A stretch of 64,000 nt of DNA, taken from contig CAWFIB010000029.1 of assembly GCA_963815775.1 (NCBI GenBank), positions 225,175-289,174 on the forward strand, read 5' to 3'. Of the stretch, positions 42,601-51,630 are shown one piece after another (the stretch's first letter is position 1; each line of letters starts with the position of its first letter). A program made the translations under genes and the position numbers. The notes under the pieces are model-generated. The model saw nothing but the letters and a program-made list of their open reading frames with translations. It was not told the DNA's origin and made no database searches. The DNA comes from CAVVDY01 sp963815775. GTDB taxonomy: Bacteria > Acidobacteriota > Terriglobia > Terriglobales > Acidobacteriaceae.

Positions 42601-44295
42601 ATGCGCGCAGCTACCACCACTTACACCCGGGTTCAGCGTTTCCGGCTGCCTCGCCTCTGTGTCGCTGTCACCGGGTCAGATGCGTCAAACCTGCTGGAAC
42701 GGGCTGAGACCTTAGTTCGCGATAACCCATTTCTGGAGTTCAGGTTAGATTACCTGTCTCAGCCTGCCACGGCATTCCCAAAGCTCAAGCACTTTTTGGA
42801 GCTATACCCCCAGGCGACCGTCATTGCTACCTGCCGTCGTGCGGTCAACGGGGGCAAATTCAAGGGATCCCTGCACTCCCAGCTGGACATTCTAATCAAA
42901 GCCGCCAGTGTTGGCTTTCAGTTGGTCGACATGGAAGTCCAAAGCGCCCTCGAACTCAAGCGCGAAGAATTCCTCGACCTGAAAAATCGGGTCGGAGTCA
43001 TTCTTTCCTTCCACGACTTCAAGAGCACCAGGAAGTTGGAAGAACAGTTCACCGTGATGCGGGATCTGCCGGCCGACTTTTACAAAATCGTAACCACCGC
43101 CACCAATCTGTATGACAACGTCACCATGATGAAGTTCCTGCAGTCCCACTCCGGTCAGCACGAGATGGTGGGTCTATGCATGGGGGAGCAGGGCATCATC
43201 AGCCGCGTGCTCGGGGTTCGCGCCGGCAGCGTGTTTACCTTCGGATCGGCAGCACGGGGCGAAGAGACAGCTCCCGGGCAGATTACAGTCAGTGAACTGC
43301 GGGACACATATCGGATTGAGATGGTCGAGGCGTCCACTCAAGTTTACGGTGTTGCTGGCGATCCGGTATCGCAGTCATTGTCACCCGTCATGATGAATGC
43401 GGCCTTTCGCCGCGAAACCGTGAACGCCGTATATCTCGCGCTGCACGCCAAGAGTCTCAAAGACCTGCTGGCGTGCACCAGTGATATCCCTATTCGCGGC
43501 TTAAGCATCACCATGCCTTATAAGGAGGAGATCGTTGCAGCGCTCTCCAACTCCGATCCGCTTACCCGGCAGATTGGGGCCTGCAACACCGTCGTACGAA
43601 GCCATGACGGAAACCTCTACGGCTTCAATACCGACGTCGCCGGCATTGTGGAACCTCTTGAACAACGGATGCAGCTCCCTGGCAAACGCATCCTGGTTGT
43701 TGGCGCCGGGGGCGCTGCGCGCGCCGCGGTCTTCGGCCTGAAGGGGCGCAATGCTGAAGTTTTCATAGCCAATCGAACTCCTGCGAAGGCGCAGTCGCTG
43801 GCAAGACAAGCGAAAGCGAAATATGTCAAACGGGCCGATCTCGCCAAGCTCGAATTCGATGTCATCATCAATGCCACCCCGCTTGGCATGAACGGCAACC
43901 GGCAAATGCCACTCGAAGAAAAGGAACTCAACGCGCATTACGTCTTCGACCTGGTGTACACACCGGCGGAAACCAAGCTGATCAAACTGGCCAAGGCCAA
44001 GGGCTTGCACACCATCCCCGGCTTGGAGATGTTCGTTCACCAGGGAGCCCGGCAGTTCGAGATCTGGACCGGGAAACCGGCCCCCGTCGACGAAATGGCG
44101 TATGTCGTGAGCAAAGCCCTGGATCGACGGCAAAGCGAAGAGAGCCAGCAAGAGGAAGAAGAACCACCTGCGGAGACGAAGCCGGCCAGGGCTAAACCTT
44201 CTAAAACTAAAGAGGTGCGAAAGGTGTCCGCCCACAAGTCTAAGAAGGTAGTTGCGAAATCTGCTGCGAAAAAAGCCCACGCCGGCAACCGTTGA
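42601..44295 (+). CDS. 3-dehydroquinate dehydratase / shikimate dehydrogenase fusion with charged tail
   Basis: A 564 aa fusion of the third and fourth steps of the shikimate pathway. The N-terminal type I dehydratase (about 15-245) has FLEFRLDYL, SFHDFKST with the catalytic His and FYKIVTTA with the Schiff-base Lys. The C-terminal AroE domain (about 250-515) has DPVSQSLSPVMMNAAF, TMPYKEEI with the catalytic Lys, GACNTVV, FNTDVAG and the NADP fold VVGAGGAARAAVFG, and ends in IPGLEMFVHQGARQFEIWTG. The last about 50 residues are a low-complexity tail: first Glu/Gln-rich, then Lys/Ala-rich with KPSKTK, HKSKKVVAKSAAKKA, as in histone-H1-like proteins. The start is the ATG at 42601. It is divergent from xseA. 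Confidence 0.93.
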   Translation: MRAATTTYTRVQRFRLPRLCVAVTGSDASNLLERAETLVRDNPFLEFRLDYLSQPATAFPKLKHFLELYPQATVIATCRRAVNGGKFKGSLHSQLDILIKAASVGFQLVDMEVQSALELKREEFLDLKNRVGVILSFHDFKSTRKLEEQFTVMRDLPADFYKIVTTATNLYDNVTMMKFLQSHSGQHEMVGLCMGEQGIISRVLGVRAGSVFTFGSAARGEETAPGQITVSELRDTYRIEMVEASTQVYGVAGDPVSQSLSPVMMNAAFRRETVNAVYLALHAKSLKDLLACTSDIPIRGLSITMPYKEEIVAALSNSDPLTRQIGACNTVVRSHDGNLYGFNTDVAGIVEPLEQRMQLPGKRILVVGAGGAARAAVFGLKGRNAEVFIANRTPAKAQSLARQAKAKYVKRADLAKLEFDVIINATPLGMNGNRQMPLEEKELNAHYVFDLVYTPAETKLIKLAKAKGLHTIPGLEMFVHQGARQFEIWTGKPAPVDEMAYVVSKALDRRQSEESQQEEEEPPAETKPARAKPSKTKEVRKVSAHKSKKVVAKSAAKKAHAGNR

Positions 44296-44691
44296 GCAAA
44301 ATAGGTCGCGAAATCCCTGAACGCTTGCTCAGTGGGAGTCAGCTATTCTCTCCGCCCAGCCTTCCAGCCAAATTAACTGCGTTCCGCCCCGTCCTTTTCA
44401 CGAATTGAGAGAAATTTGTGCCCCATAATGTCGGAACCCAAAACTTAATTTTCCAATTCATTCGGTTTGCAAGCCAGGCTGAGCATTCTTCGACAAAACT
44501 AAGCCAGCTGGGGAGTGAATTTCGCTCACTCGGAATGTTTCAGTTGCTTTAAGCGTGAAGTCAGGCTTAGAATCAAAACGGAAGTTGTACCGCAACTAGC
44601 AGTAGCCTTACCTGTAACTCCACATTTCGAACTCGGCCATTTCTCGCGTAGTGTGTGTGCGATACGCGAGCATTCCTAGGAGAAGACGGAG
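44296..44691. other. Intergenic region, no gene recognised
   Basis: About 395 bases between the AroD-AroE fusion and the GvpL/F gene on the same strand. It is more AT-rich than its surroundings (for example around 44400-44530), as expected for a promoter region. I see no strong palindrome, no U-tract hairpin and no credible short gene. A CTAGGAGAAGACGGAG stretch just before 44692 is the ribosome-binding region of the next gene. Confidence 0.5.
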
Positions 44692-45420
44692 ATGGCGTGG
44701 TACGCGTACTGCATCACTGAGCATCCGGGCCTGCAAAACGGCATTCGCCCCCGGCGTCCCTACATTCTGGAGAACTTCAAAGGCGTGAACGAAGCCTCGG
44801 TTTTCGCCTATCCCAGCGGCGAATTCGCTGTCATCGTCAGCGAATATTCCGCCGCGAAGCCTCTCAGTCAGGAAGCCATCATTGACCACGCCCGTGTGGT
44901 CAGAGAGTGCTTCCAGACAATGACCGTACTGCCTTTCCGCTTTGGTACTGTATTCGATTCCGACGAGGCCCTGCGTCGTGCTGTGCGCACCAATCGCAAG
45001 ACTTTTCTGGAAAGTGTAGAGCGCCTTCGCGGAAAAGCAGAGATGCATTTCAAAATCTTGCTGAAAGACGCCCGCGTCGCGGAAGCATTGAAAGACCTGC
45101 CGGCGGGAGTCGGGGCCGAATATCTGCGCAAGCTGCGTGAACAGGCCTGTCGCGAACGAGAGCGGCAAACCAAGGCCCGCGCTCTCTCCCTTCAAGTCCA
45201 CAAGCTGTTTTCGCCTTTAGAAGAGGACATCGTCTGCAAACGCGTGGATTCCGGCAACGTGCTTCTGGACTTTGCCCACCTTATCGACACCAGTTCTATT
45301 CCCAAGTATCAGAACCGGTATTCGGCAGCGACACGGCACTTCAAGGATTGCCAGGTCAGCATCACTGGGCCTTGGCCGCCCTATCACTTCATGCCCAACA
45401 AGGTCCGCACGGTGTCGTAG
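44692..45420 (+). CDS. GvpL/GvpF-family protein (orphan)
   Basis: A 242 aa soluble protein of the gas-vesicle accessory family GvpL/GvpF. It shows AWYAYCITEHPGLQNGIRPR, then FAVIVSEYSAAKPLSQEAII and HARVVRECFQTMTVLPFRFG with the family's diagnostic HARVV...LPFRFGT block. A coiled-coil helical region at about 130-190 (RKLREQACRERERQTKA) and the strand block GPWPPYHFMPNK close the protein. GvpF binds GvpA and is thought to limit or nucleate vesicle growth. Here no gvpA, gvpN, gvpK or other gvp gene lies in the window, so a gas-vesicle role is doubtful; orphan GvpL/F proteins occur in other non-floating bacteria. Confidence 0.88.
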   Translation: MAWYAYCITEHPGLQNGIRPRRPYILENFKGVNEASVFAYPSGEFAVIVSEYSAAKPLSQEAIIDHARVVRECFQTMTVLPFRFGTVFDSDEALRRAVRTNRKTFLESVERLRGKAEMHFKILLKDARVAEALKDLPAGVGAEYLRKLREQACRERERQTKARALSLQVHKLFSPLEEDIVCKRVDSGNVLLDFAHLIDTSSIPKYQNRYSAATRHFKDCQVSITGPWPPYHFMPNKVRTVS

Positions 45421-45445
45421 GGCACTTTCCTCCCTTGTTTGTCGC

Positions 45446-45470
45446 GGCGGCTCTTCGGGGCCGCCATTTG
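45446..45470. terminator. UUCG-tetraloop hairpin between convergent genes
   Basis: GGCGGCTC-TTCG-GGGCCGCC forms an 8-bp stem (one T-G pair) closed by the extra-stable C(UUCG)G tetraloop at 45453-45458, halfway between the stops of the GvpL/F gene and the TonB receptor gene. The following ATTTGTAT is only weakly U-rich, so it may serve both directions as a terminator. Confidence 0.55.
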
Positions 45471-45488
45471 TATCTGCTCAGGATGTCT

Positions 45489-48400
45489 TCAGAAGTTAAC
45501 TCTCACCCCGAGTTGTGCCGCAAAAGGCATGCCCACGGTAGTGCCCGGCCCAAAGAAATCGCCCAAGGCTCCGGCGGGGTACTTGACCTGATTCAGATTC
45601 GTGATGGGCACGCAACCGCTTGGATAGCAGATTTGCGTCGCATTATTGATGTCGTTCACGGGATTCGGAAGGGCTGAGATGTCCGCGACATAGTTGTTGC
45701 CGGGGTTCGTACGATTGAACAGGTTGAAGAATTCAGCGAAGGGAAGGATAGTCCAGCGCTCACCCACCTGGAACGGTCTCGACACCCTCAGGTCGACCTG
45801 CTGATAGCCTTTGCCGCGGAACTGGTCCAGCGAAGTTGGGACGCCGTTTATCACGGCCCGGTTCTGCGAGTCGTCCCCTGTCCCGTTTACATCCACCGGA
45901 GTTGCGATAGTGAAGGGACGCGCACTTTCGAATTGCATCAGGGTTGAGAGCTGGAACTTTGCGGGTAGATAGAAAACCCCAGCGAGTACAAATCGATTGC
46001 GCACGTCTTCGCCTGACGGTCCGTAATCGCCCGGGCCAAAGGCATTGAGCGCGTTGCAAACTCCGTTGACATAATCAAACAACTCACCCACGGTGCAACC
46101 CCAGGTCTTGGCGCTCGCCAGAGTGTAGTTGGCACTCAGGTTGAACCAGTGTGCCAGGTTCCCTTGCAAATGGACTGCTAGCGCATCGTAGCTGGAGCGA
46201 TTGTCCGTCTTGTAGAGCTGAATATTGGGGACATTCGCCTGCTGACTGACAGGATCGGACGGATATAGGGGAGAGAACAGGCTGTAGCCGGGAACGTAGT
46301 TGTAGGCGCGATAGGCGTGCATGCCGGTTTCGCGAATGTAGTCGGCGCTCAACGTCCAATTGTGATTGAAGGCGTATTGCACTCCCGCACTGGCATGTTC
46401 CGCGTAGGGTGCGTGGTAATTGGGATCGATCACTGAGCCCGCTCCCCCATCGGTCGCGCCGGGAATGCATGCCGGGTCCCCAGGATGCATACACGGAGTT
46501 GTGGGCTCGTTGACGGCCTGGAAAGCGGTCACCCATCCGCTTTGCGCGAGATCGTTCCAGTAGATGCCGAAGCCGGCGCGAATAACCAGATTCTCCTTGT
46601 GTCCCGGCGACCAGGCAATTCCCACGCGTGGAGCAAACTCCTTGCGATAGTCCTGCGGAACCCCACTCACTAACGGAATCTGCAAGGCTAGCAAGGTTGA
46701 GTATGCGGGGTTCGCGTACTGGTCCCTTCCAGATGCTTCGAATAATCCGAAGGTCGTGTCCCACCGGAGACCATAATTGATAGTGAGGTTCGGCAGTATC
46801 CGCCAGGAGTCGTGCGCATACAAGCCCACCCGCTGGACGCTCTGGGAGAAGGTGCCGTTGCCGGCGGGTGTATTGCTGCAGGAGGTGCCGTCTGTCGCTC
46901 CCGGGGCGCACACCAGATCAAGCGAGAACTGTGCGGGGTCGGCTAGGTAGTCGGTCGGGTCCAGCGGGAAGGCCGTCAAGTTCTCTGCAGTGCCGGAGAG
47001 AGCACCGCTGAGTTGCGGTTCGTAAATGTAGTCCATGCCGAAGCTGGGATTGTGCTTGCCCGTCGCATGGCTAACGTTGTAGCGGAACTGATACTTGTTC
47101 TGGTCGCGCAGCACGGGAAACGCGGTGATCGGTGTCATGAACTGCTGATCGCCGAAGGTTTCAAATCCGGAGATGGTTGAAGAAGTCGCGCTGAAGGGAA
47201 ACGCCAGGGCGAAACCAAGGTCCGAATTGCGTCCTTGCGTGTTGTGCAACGTAGAGGCAGTGAACGTGAACGAGCCCAGCCAGTTGGGCGTGAACGCGAA
47301 GGTATTGCTCAGCACCACGTTGAAATAGTTGGCGTGTGTGGTGGCTCCGGTTGAGGGCAGCGTTGCCTGCTGTACAAGGTTGTTGTCCGTCAGGTTGCTA
47401 TCCATGGCTCCGCGCAAGAACCACTGCGAGCGCTGAGACTGTGACCAGTCAAAGCGAATGGTGCCCAGAAAGTCATTGAACGGCACCCTCGCATATTGCG
47501 GAACCGGGATATAGGTGACACCCGGGATCAGCCCCTGCGCCGCGAGCGACGCCAGGGCGTTGAACTGCGTCAGGTTGTCCGGGCTGTAGTTGATGCTGGC
47601 ATTTTCGTTCACATATTCAAATGACGAGAACAGCCATAGCTTCCCCTGTTTGAGAGGACCACCAATGGTACCAACGTAGTTCTGTCGCGAAAAGGGCTGC
47701 TTGGGCTGGGGATCCGGATTGTCGAGCACATTGCGTGCATTCAATCCAGCGGCGCGCTCATAGAATGCGGCATTCCCGTGCCACTGGTCCGTACCGCGCT
47801 TGGTGGTGATGACCACCGCGCCGCCCACGGTCCGGCCGACATCCGCATATTCCTGCGACGTCTGAACCGCGAACTCCTGGATCGCGTCCGGAGAGAAATT
47901 CTGCAGGAAGCCGCCAATGTAGTCGTCGGTATTGTCCCCGCCATCGACCGACAACTGCACGTTCAGACCCGAACTGCCACCGAACGATACCGCGGTGATG
48001 CGCGCTTTCGTCGGGTCCGAGGGCTCGACCGGCTCCGTGCCCGGCGCCATGTAGGCGATGTTGGCAAAGCTGCGGGACGCCAGCGGAATGTCGCGGAGGT
48101 CCTGTGCGGTGACAATACCCTGCTGCACCGTGCTGGTGGGGTCGAAAGGCTGAGTGGTAATCGAGGCTCCTTCTCCCTTTACGTTGACGCTCTCCTGGGC
48201 GCCTGCCGGGCGCAACGTCACACGGATGTCCCCCACGCTGGCAACTACGACTTTGGTGTCCGAGCTCGCTTGGGCAAAACCGGAGGCGCTTACAGTAATG
48301 CGGTAATGGCCTGGCGTAAGGTCGTCAATGCGAAATTCGCCTCGGTTGTTCGTGTTGGCAGAGCGTTGTACTGAGATTTGCGGGTTCGAGACGCTTACGG

Positions 48401-48554
48401 TCGCCCCGATAATGCGGGCGCCAGTCGTATCTTGCACTTCTCCTTGCAGGGAGCCGCGCGGGTTTTGCGCGAAGGATGAACTGCCGAAAAGAACAACAGC
48501 AAGAGATGTCAGAAAGACCAGGCCAATGCGGGTTGGTCTCAGGCGAAATGTCAT
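45489..48554 (-). CDS. TonB-dependent outer-membrane receptor with carboxypeptidase-regulatory N-domain
   Basis: A 1021 aa outer-membrane transporter or adhesin of the Oar-like type abundant in acidobacteria. It has a signal peptide (GLVFLTSLAVVLFGSSSFAQ), then a CarboxypepD_reg domain (about 32-120; SLQGEVQDTTGARIIGATVS, FRIDDLTPGHYRITVSASGF). A plug domain (about 135-260; DLRDIPLASRSFANIAYMAP, LSVDGGDNTDDYIGGF, GGAVVITTKRGTDQWHGNAA) and a large beta-barrel ending in the aromatic GVRVNF strand follow. The last residue is Phe, as in outer-membrane proteins using the BAM signal. It takes energy from TonB-ExbBD; the cargo is not predictable. It is not in an operon. Confidence 0.93.
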   Translation of the reverse strand: MTFRLRPTRIGLVFLTSLAVVLFGSSSFAQNPRGSLQGEVQDTTGARIIGATVSVSNPQISVQRSANTNNRGEFRIDDLTPGHYRITVSASGFAQASSDTKVVVASVGDIRVTLRPAGAQESVNVKGEGASITTQPFDPTSTVQQGIVTAQDLRDIPLASRSFANIAYMAPGTEPVEPSDPTKARITAVSFGGSSGLNVQLSVDGGDNTDDYIGGFLQNFSPDAIQEFAVQTSQEYADVGRTVGGAVVITTKRGTDQWHGNAAFYERAAGLNARNVLDNPDPQPKQPFSRQNYVGTIGGPLKQGKLWLFSSFEYVNENASINYSPDNLTQFNALASLAAQGLIPGVTYIPVPQYARVPFNDFLGTIRFDWSQSQRSQWFLRGAMDSNLTDNNLVQQATLPSTGATTHANYFNVVLSNTFAFTPNWLGSFTFTASTLHNTQGRNSDLGFALAFPFSATSSTISGFETFGDQQFMTPITAFPVLRDQNKYQFRYNVSHATGKHNPSFGMDYIYEPQLSGALSGTAENLTAFPLDPTDYLADPAQFSLDLVCAPGATDGTSCSNTPAGNGTFSQSVQRVGLYAHDSWRILPNLTINYGLRWDTTFGLFEASGRDQYANPAYSTLLALQIPLVSGVPQDYRKEFAPRVGIAWSPGHKENLVIRAGFGIYWNDLAQSGWVTAFQAVNEPTTPCMHPGDPACIPGATDGGAGSVIDPNYHAPYAEHASAGVQYAFNHNWTLSADYIRETGMHAYRAYNYVPGYSLFSPLYPSDPVSQQANVPNIQLYKTDNRSSYDALAVHLQGNLAHWFNLSANYTLASAKTWGCTVGELFDYVNGVCNALNAFGPGDYGPSGEDVRNRFVLAGVFYLPAKFQLSTLMQFESARPFTIATPVDVNGTGDDSQNRAVINGVPTSLDQFRGKGYQQVDLRVSRPFQVGERWTILPFAEFFNLFNRTNPGNNYVADISALPNPVNDINNATQICYPSGCVPITNLNQVKYPAGALGDFFGPGTTVGMPFAAQLGVRVNF

Positions 48555-48979
48555 GGAGCCTCACTTCTTGCGGGACAATTTTCCGGAAAGGTTGGAATCC
48601 CGTGCAAGGGTTGCTAGGAGGCTAGTAGGCGAGGAGAATTACTACCATCACTAGTAGACGAGAGCTCAGACCCGAGAAGGTCATAGTGTGCCGAGAATCA
48701 CGGGAAGGAATAGCGGGCGGGATTCGGCTCCTACCATCGGGTCGGTATTCATGAACGTTGCTCCTCCGAATGACGGTTCTGGATCGTACAATCCCGGCGA
48801 TTCATGAAAAGTGGTTTTGTGGCATGAATGTGGCATGAATAAGGAACCACTATTTCCGGCCCCTGGGGTGGCGCTCGCGGTCACCTGCTCTGACACCAAG
48901 CTCCGTGGGTGACAACCTGTGGGCGGCCAAAGCTTCGCTTGGGTGCGGTAAACTTGCCTCAGCCCGCAATTCCTCCCGC
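48555..48979. other. Intergenic region before tRNA-Ser
   Basis: No protein gene supported. It holds the upstream region of the TonB receptor gene, with a CTAGTAG motif twice (48620-48627 and 48650-48656) and TGTGGCATGAA as an 11-base direct repeat (48818-48838). TAAACT near 48949 could be the -10 of the tRNA gene. Confidence 0.45.
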
Positions 48980-49069
48980 GGAGGGATGTGTGAGCGGTTG
49001 AAACAGGCGGTCTTGAAAACCGCTGTACGGGAAACCGTACCGGGGGTTCGAATCCCTCTCCCTCCGCCA
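48980..49069 (+). tRNA. tRNA-Ser (anticodon UGA)
   Basis: Acceptor GGAGGGA pairs with TCCCTCC, with G discriminator and encoded CCA at 49067-49069. The anticodon stem GCGGT/ACCGC encloses CTTGAAA, giving anticodon UGA. A variable arm TACGGGAAACCGTA (class II) and GGGGGTTCGAATCCC of the T-arm follow. Confidence 0.97.
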
Positions 49070-49336
49070 CGTAGTTTTACCCGGTACAAACTCTCCGGAG
49101 TTCTCCACAAGAAGGTGCGCACAAAGGCCGCACTTGCTCGATATTCGTGGTGCCGGCGGGACCTGGGAAAAGATGGCAGCCGCATCGAGGCCGCCGGAAT
49201 CGACCCCGACACCTTGGAGCGATCTGCGGCCAGTCATTGCTGGTCTGGATGTCCCCGGATGCTGCTTTTCGCTAGAATAGGTGGCTGAGCTTCTCCAAAC
49301 ACAGTCAGTGTGCATTCACAAACAGCCAGGAGCACC

Positions 49337-50281
49337 GTGAAGAAGATCGGAATCATCTTCGGGATGGAGACCACTTTCCCGCCCGCGTTGGTCGACAAGA
49401 TCAACTCCATGAAGGAACCGGGCATTCATGCCGAGCTGGCGCAAATCGGCGAAGTGCGCATGGCCGAGCCGTCGCCCTACCACGTCATCGTTGACCGCAT
49501 CTCTCACGACATACCGTTTTATCGCGGTTACCTGAAGAATGCGGCCCTCAGCGGAACGATGGTCATCAACAATCCCTTCTGGTGGGGTGCTGACGACAAA
49601 TTCTTCAACTTTGCCCTGGGAAGCAAGCTGGGCGTCGCAATTCCCGAGACCGTGCTCCTCCCGCACAAGCAACACCCGGTTGGCACTACCGACCGCTCCA
49701 TGCGCAATCTTCAGTTCCCCATGCCCTGGGACAGTATCTTCAGCTACGTCGGGTTCCCTGCTTTCCTGAAGCCTTTCGACGGCGGCGGCTGGAAAAACGT
49801 GTACAAGGTCAATTCGCCTGAGGAATTCTTCCAGGCCTATGATCAGTCGGGCGATCTTTGCATGACCCTGCAACGCGGTGTGAAGTTCAAGGAGTACTTC
49901 CGCTGCTACGTCGTCGGGCAGGACAAGGTGCACATCATGCAGTACGATCCTTCCTTGCCTTTTCACGAGCGTTACGTGAAGAACCCGCCGCCTATCGATC
50001 CCAAGCTGCTGCAGCGCGTGGAGCGCGATTGTATTACTCTGTGCCGCGCGCTGGGTTATGACCTGAACACGGTTGAGTTCGCATGTGAGAACGGGATTCC
50101 CTACGCCATTGACTTCATGAATCCCGCGCCCGACGCCGACGTGAATTCCGTGGGACAGGCCAACTTTGCCTGGATCGTGAACACCGTTGCCGAACTGGCT
50201 GTACGCAAGGCCAAAGATCACACTGGCCAGATCCGCGAGTACCGCTGGAGCACCTTTCTCAGCGGAGAGCCTGGACGCTAG
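49337..50281 (+). CDS. ATP-grasp ligase (RimK/glutathione-synthetase-like)
   Basis: A 314 aa ATP-grasp enzyme expected to join a carboxyl group to an amine through an acyl-phosphate. KKIGIIFGMETTFPPALVDK is the pre-ATP-grasp entry. PAFLKPFDGGGWKNVYKVNS (about residues 143-162) is the grasp and glycine-rich loop, and VKFKEYFRCYVVGQDKVHIM the central strands. LNTVEFACENGIPYAIDFMN (about 250-270) supplies the two acidic-Asn Mg ligands (E and N). The start is GTG with AGGAG five bases ahead. It is first of a run of four co-directional genes with a GCS2 ligase, an M29-type peptidase and a second ATP-grasp-like protein. The substrate is unknown; glutathione synthetase is possible but no gamma-glutamylcysteine pathway pairing is proven. 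Confidence 0.85.
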   Translation: MKKIGIIFGMETTFPPALVDKINSMKEPGIHAELAQIGEVRMAEPSPYHVIVDRISHDIPFYRGYLKNAALSGTMVINNPFWWGADDKFFNFALGSKLGVAIPETVLLPHKQHPVGTTDRSMRNLQFPMPWDSIFSYVGFPAFLKPFDGGGWKNVYKVNSPEEFFQAYDQSGDLCMTLQRGVKFKEYFRCYVVGQDKVHIMQYDPSLPFHERYVKNPPPIDPKLLQRVERDCITLCRALGYDLNTVEFACENGIPYAIDFMNPAPDADVNSVGQANFAWIVNTVAELAVRKAKDHTGQIREYRWSTFLSGEPGR

Positions 50282-50318
50282 GAGTTTGCCAACCCCGCAG
50301 GAAGGGAGATAAGACGCG

Positions 50319-51449
50319 ATGAAGCCCCCGAGCCTGAGTATCGGAATCGAAGAGGAATACCAGACGATTGATCCCGAAACTCGCGATCTGCGCTCGCACA
50401 TCGCTTCCGAGATTCTGCCGAAAGCCAAGCTGGCACTGCGCGAGGCGGTCAAGCCCGAGATGCACCAGTCGGTCATCGAGGTCGGCACCCGCGTTTGCAC
50501 CCACATCCAGGAAGCGCGCGAAAACATACGCGAGCTGCGCCGCGAAGTGATCACCCTCGCGGCCGACCATGGACTGATGTTGGGTGCCGCCAGCACGCAT
50601 CCTTTCTCCGACTGGAAGACCCAGGAAATCTATCCCGACCCGCGTTATCACCAGGTGCTGGAAGACATGCAGCTCATCGCGCGCGCCAATCTTGTCTTCG
50701 GGCTGCATGTGCACATCGGCATCGAGGACCGCAATACCGCGATCCACATCATGAATTCCATGCGATACTTCCTGCCCCACATCCTGGCGCTGTCGTCTAA
50801 CTCGCCGTTCTGGATGGGCATGAAAACGGGCTACAAATCCTATCGTTGCCGGGTCTTCGAGCGCTTTCCCCGCACCGCTATTCCCGATGTCTTTGCCAAC
50901 TGGTCGGAGTATGAGACCTTCGTCAACCTGCTGGTCAAGACTCACTGCATCGACAACGGCAAGAAGATATGGTGGGACATCCGGCCGCATCCCTTCTTCA
51001 ACACTCTGGAAGTCCGCGTCTGCGATATCCCGATGCGCCTCGACGAGACCCTCGCCATCGCTGCCCTGATCCAGGCGACCATGGCGATGCTCTACAAACT
51101 GCATGCCGCCAACAAGAGCTACCGGATTTATGGCCGCGCGCTGATCATGGAAAACAAGTTCCGCGCGTCACGCTACGGCATTGAGGGAAAGCTGATCGAC
51201 TTCGGCAAAGAAGAAGAAGTGCCCCTGCACGACCTGATGATGGAATACCTTGACCTGATCAGCGACGAAGTGGATAAGCTGGGATCGCGCGAGGAGATTA
51301 ACTACATCCATCAGATGCTCGATATGGGAACTGGCGCCGACCGCCAGCTCAAGGTCTTCCAGGAGACCGGTGATCTGAAGAAGGTTGTGGATTACATTGT
51401 CGAGGAAACCCGCGTAGGCGTCTTCGAGCCCAGCCCGGCCGTGAAGTAA
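50319..51449 (+). CDS. GCS2-type carboxylate-amine ligase (YbdK-like)
   Basis: A 376 aa member of the glutamate-cysteine ligase family 2, which uses a glutamine-synthetase-like fold to make an amide with ATP. SLSIGIEEEYQTIDPETRDL opens it, with the metal-binding Glu cluster EEEY. HQSVIEVGTRVCTHIQEARE follows, then ASTHPFSDWKTQEIYPDPRY, FGLHVHIGIEDRNTAIHIMN and WWDIRPHPFFNTLEVRVCDI, all family signatures. E. coli YbdK has weak Glu-Cys ligase activity; the real substrate of most members is unknown. It starts 37 bases after the ATP-grasp gene with AGGAAGGGAG ahead. Confidence 0.92.
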   Translation: MKPPSLSIGIEEEYQTIDPETRDLRSHIASEILPKAKLALREAVKPEMHQSVIEVGTRVCTHIQEARENIRELRREVITLAADHGLMLGAASTHPFSDWKTQEIYPDPRYHQVLEDMQLIARANLVFGLHVHIGIEDRNTAIHIMNSMRYFLPHILALSSNSPFWMGMKTGYKSYRCRVFERFPRTAIPDVFANWSEYETFVNLLVKTHCIDNGKKIWWDIRPHPFFNTLEVRVCDIPMRLDETLAIAALIQATMAMLYKLHAANKSYRIYGRALIMENKFRASRYGIEGKLIDFGKEEEVPLHDLMMEYLDLISDEVDKLGSREEINYIHQMLDMGTGADRQLKVFQETGDLKKVVDYIVEETRVGVFEPSPAVK

Positions 51450-51465
51450 CTCGAAACTATCATCG

Positions 51466-51500
51466 GCTTTGAAAGGGCACGGGCTTCAGCCCTGAGGGAA
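51466..51500. repeat. Dispersed palindromic repeat (CTTCAGCC family)
   Basis: GGCTTTGAAAGGGCACGGGC at 51465-51484, ending in the palindrome GGGCT-TC-AGCCC (51481-51492) and then TGAGG. It closely resembles 60078-60108, where the same leader precedes GGCACGGCT-TC-AGCCGTGCC. It lies in the 181-base gap between the GCS2 and M29-like genes. Confidence 0.8.
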
Positions 51501-51630
51501 AGCTAGTTTACCTTTTGGCTCAATATGAAATAGCCTCTGGTTGGTGCATCCTACCGCGCGCAATTCTGGGCCCTTGGTACAATTCAAAATTCGAGCTGTG
51601 ATAGTGTCCCTTCTCAACGAGGAAATTTCT

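Noticed and set aside
48681..49070. Minus-strand frame beginning MAEGEGFEPP over 48980-49069
   Set aside because: It is the antisense of tRNA-Ser(UGA), a frequently mis-annotated false gene.
49070..49336. tRNA-Ser 3' end as an integration site
   Set aside because: No integrase gene, no repeated tRNA end and no phage-type genes follow; no direct repeat of the tRNA 3' end was seen downstream.
49316..50596. Long minus-strand frame opposite the ATP-grasp gene
   Set aside because: A mirror frame of a high-GC gene; no family motifs, while the plus strand carries clear ATP-grasp and GCS2 motifs and ribosome-binding sites. The same holds for long mirror frames at 1195-2226, 51520-52632 and 54893-56113.
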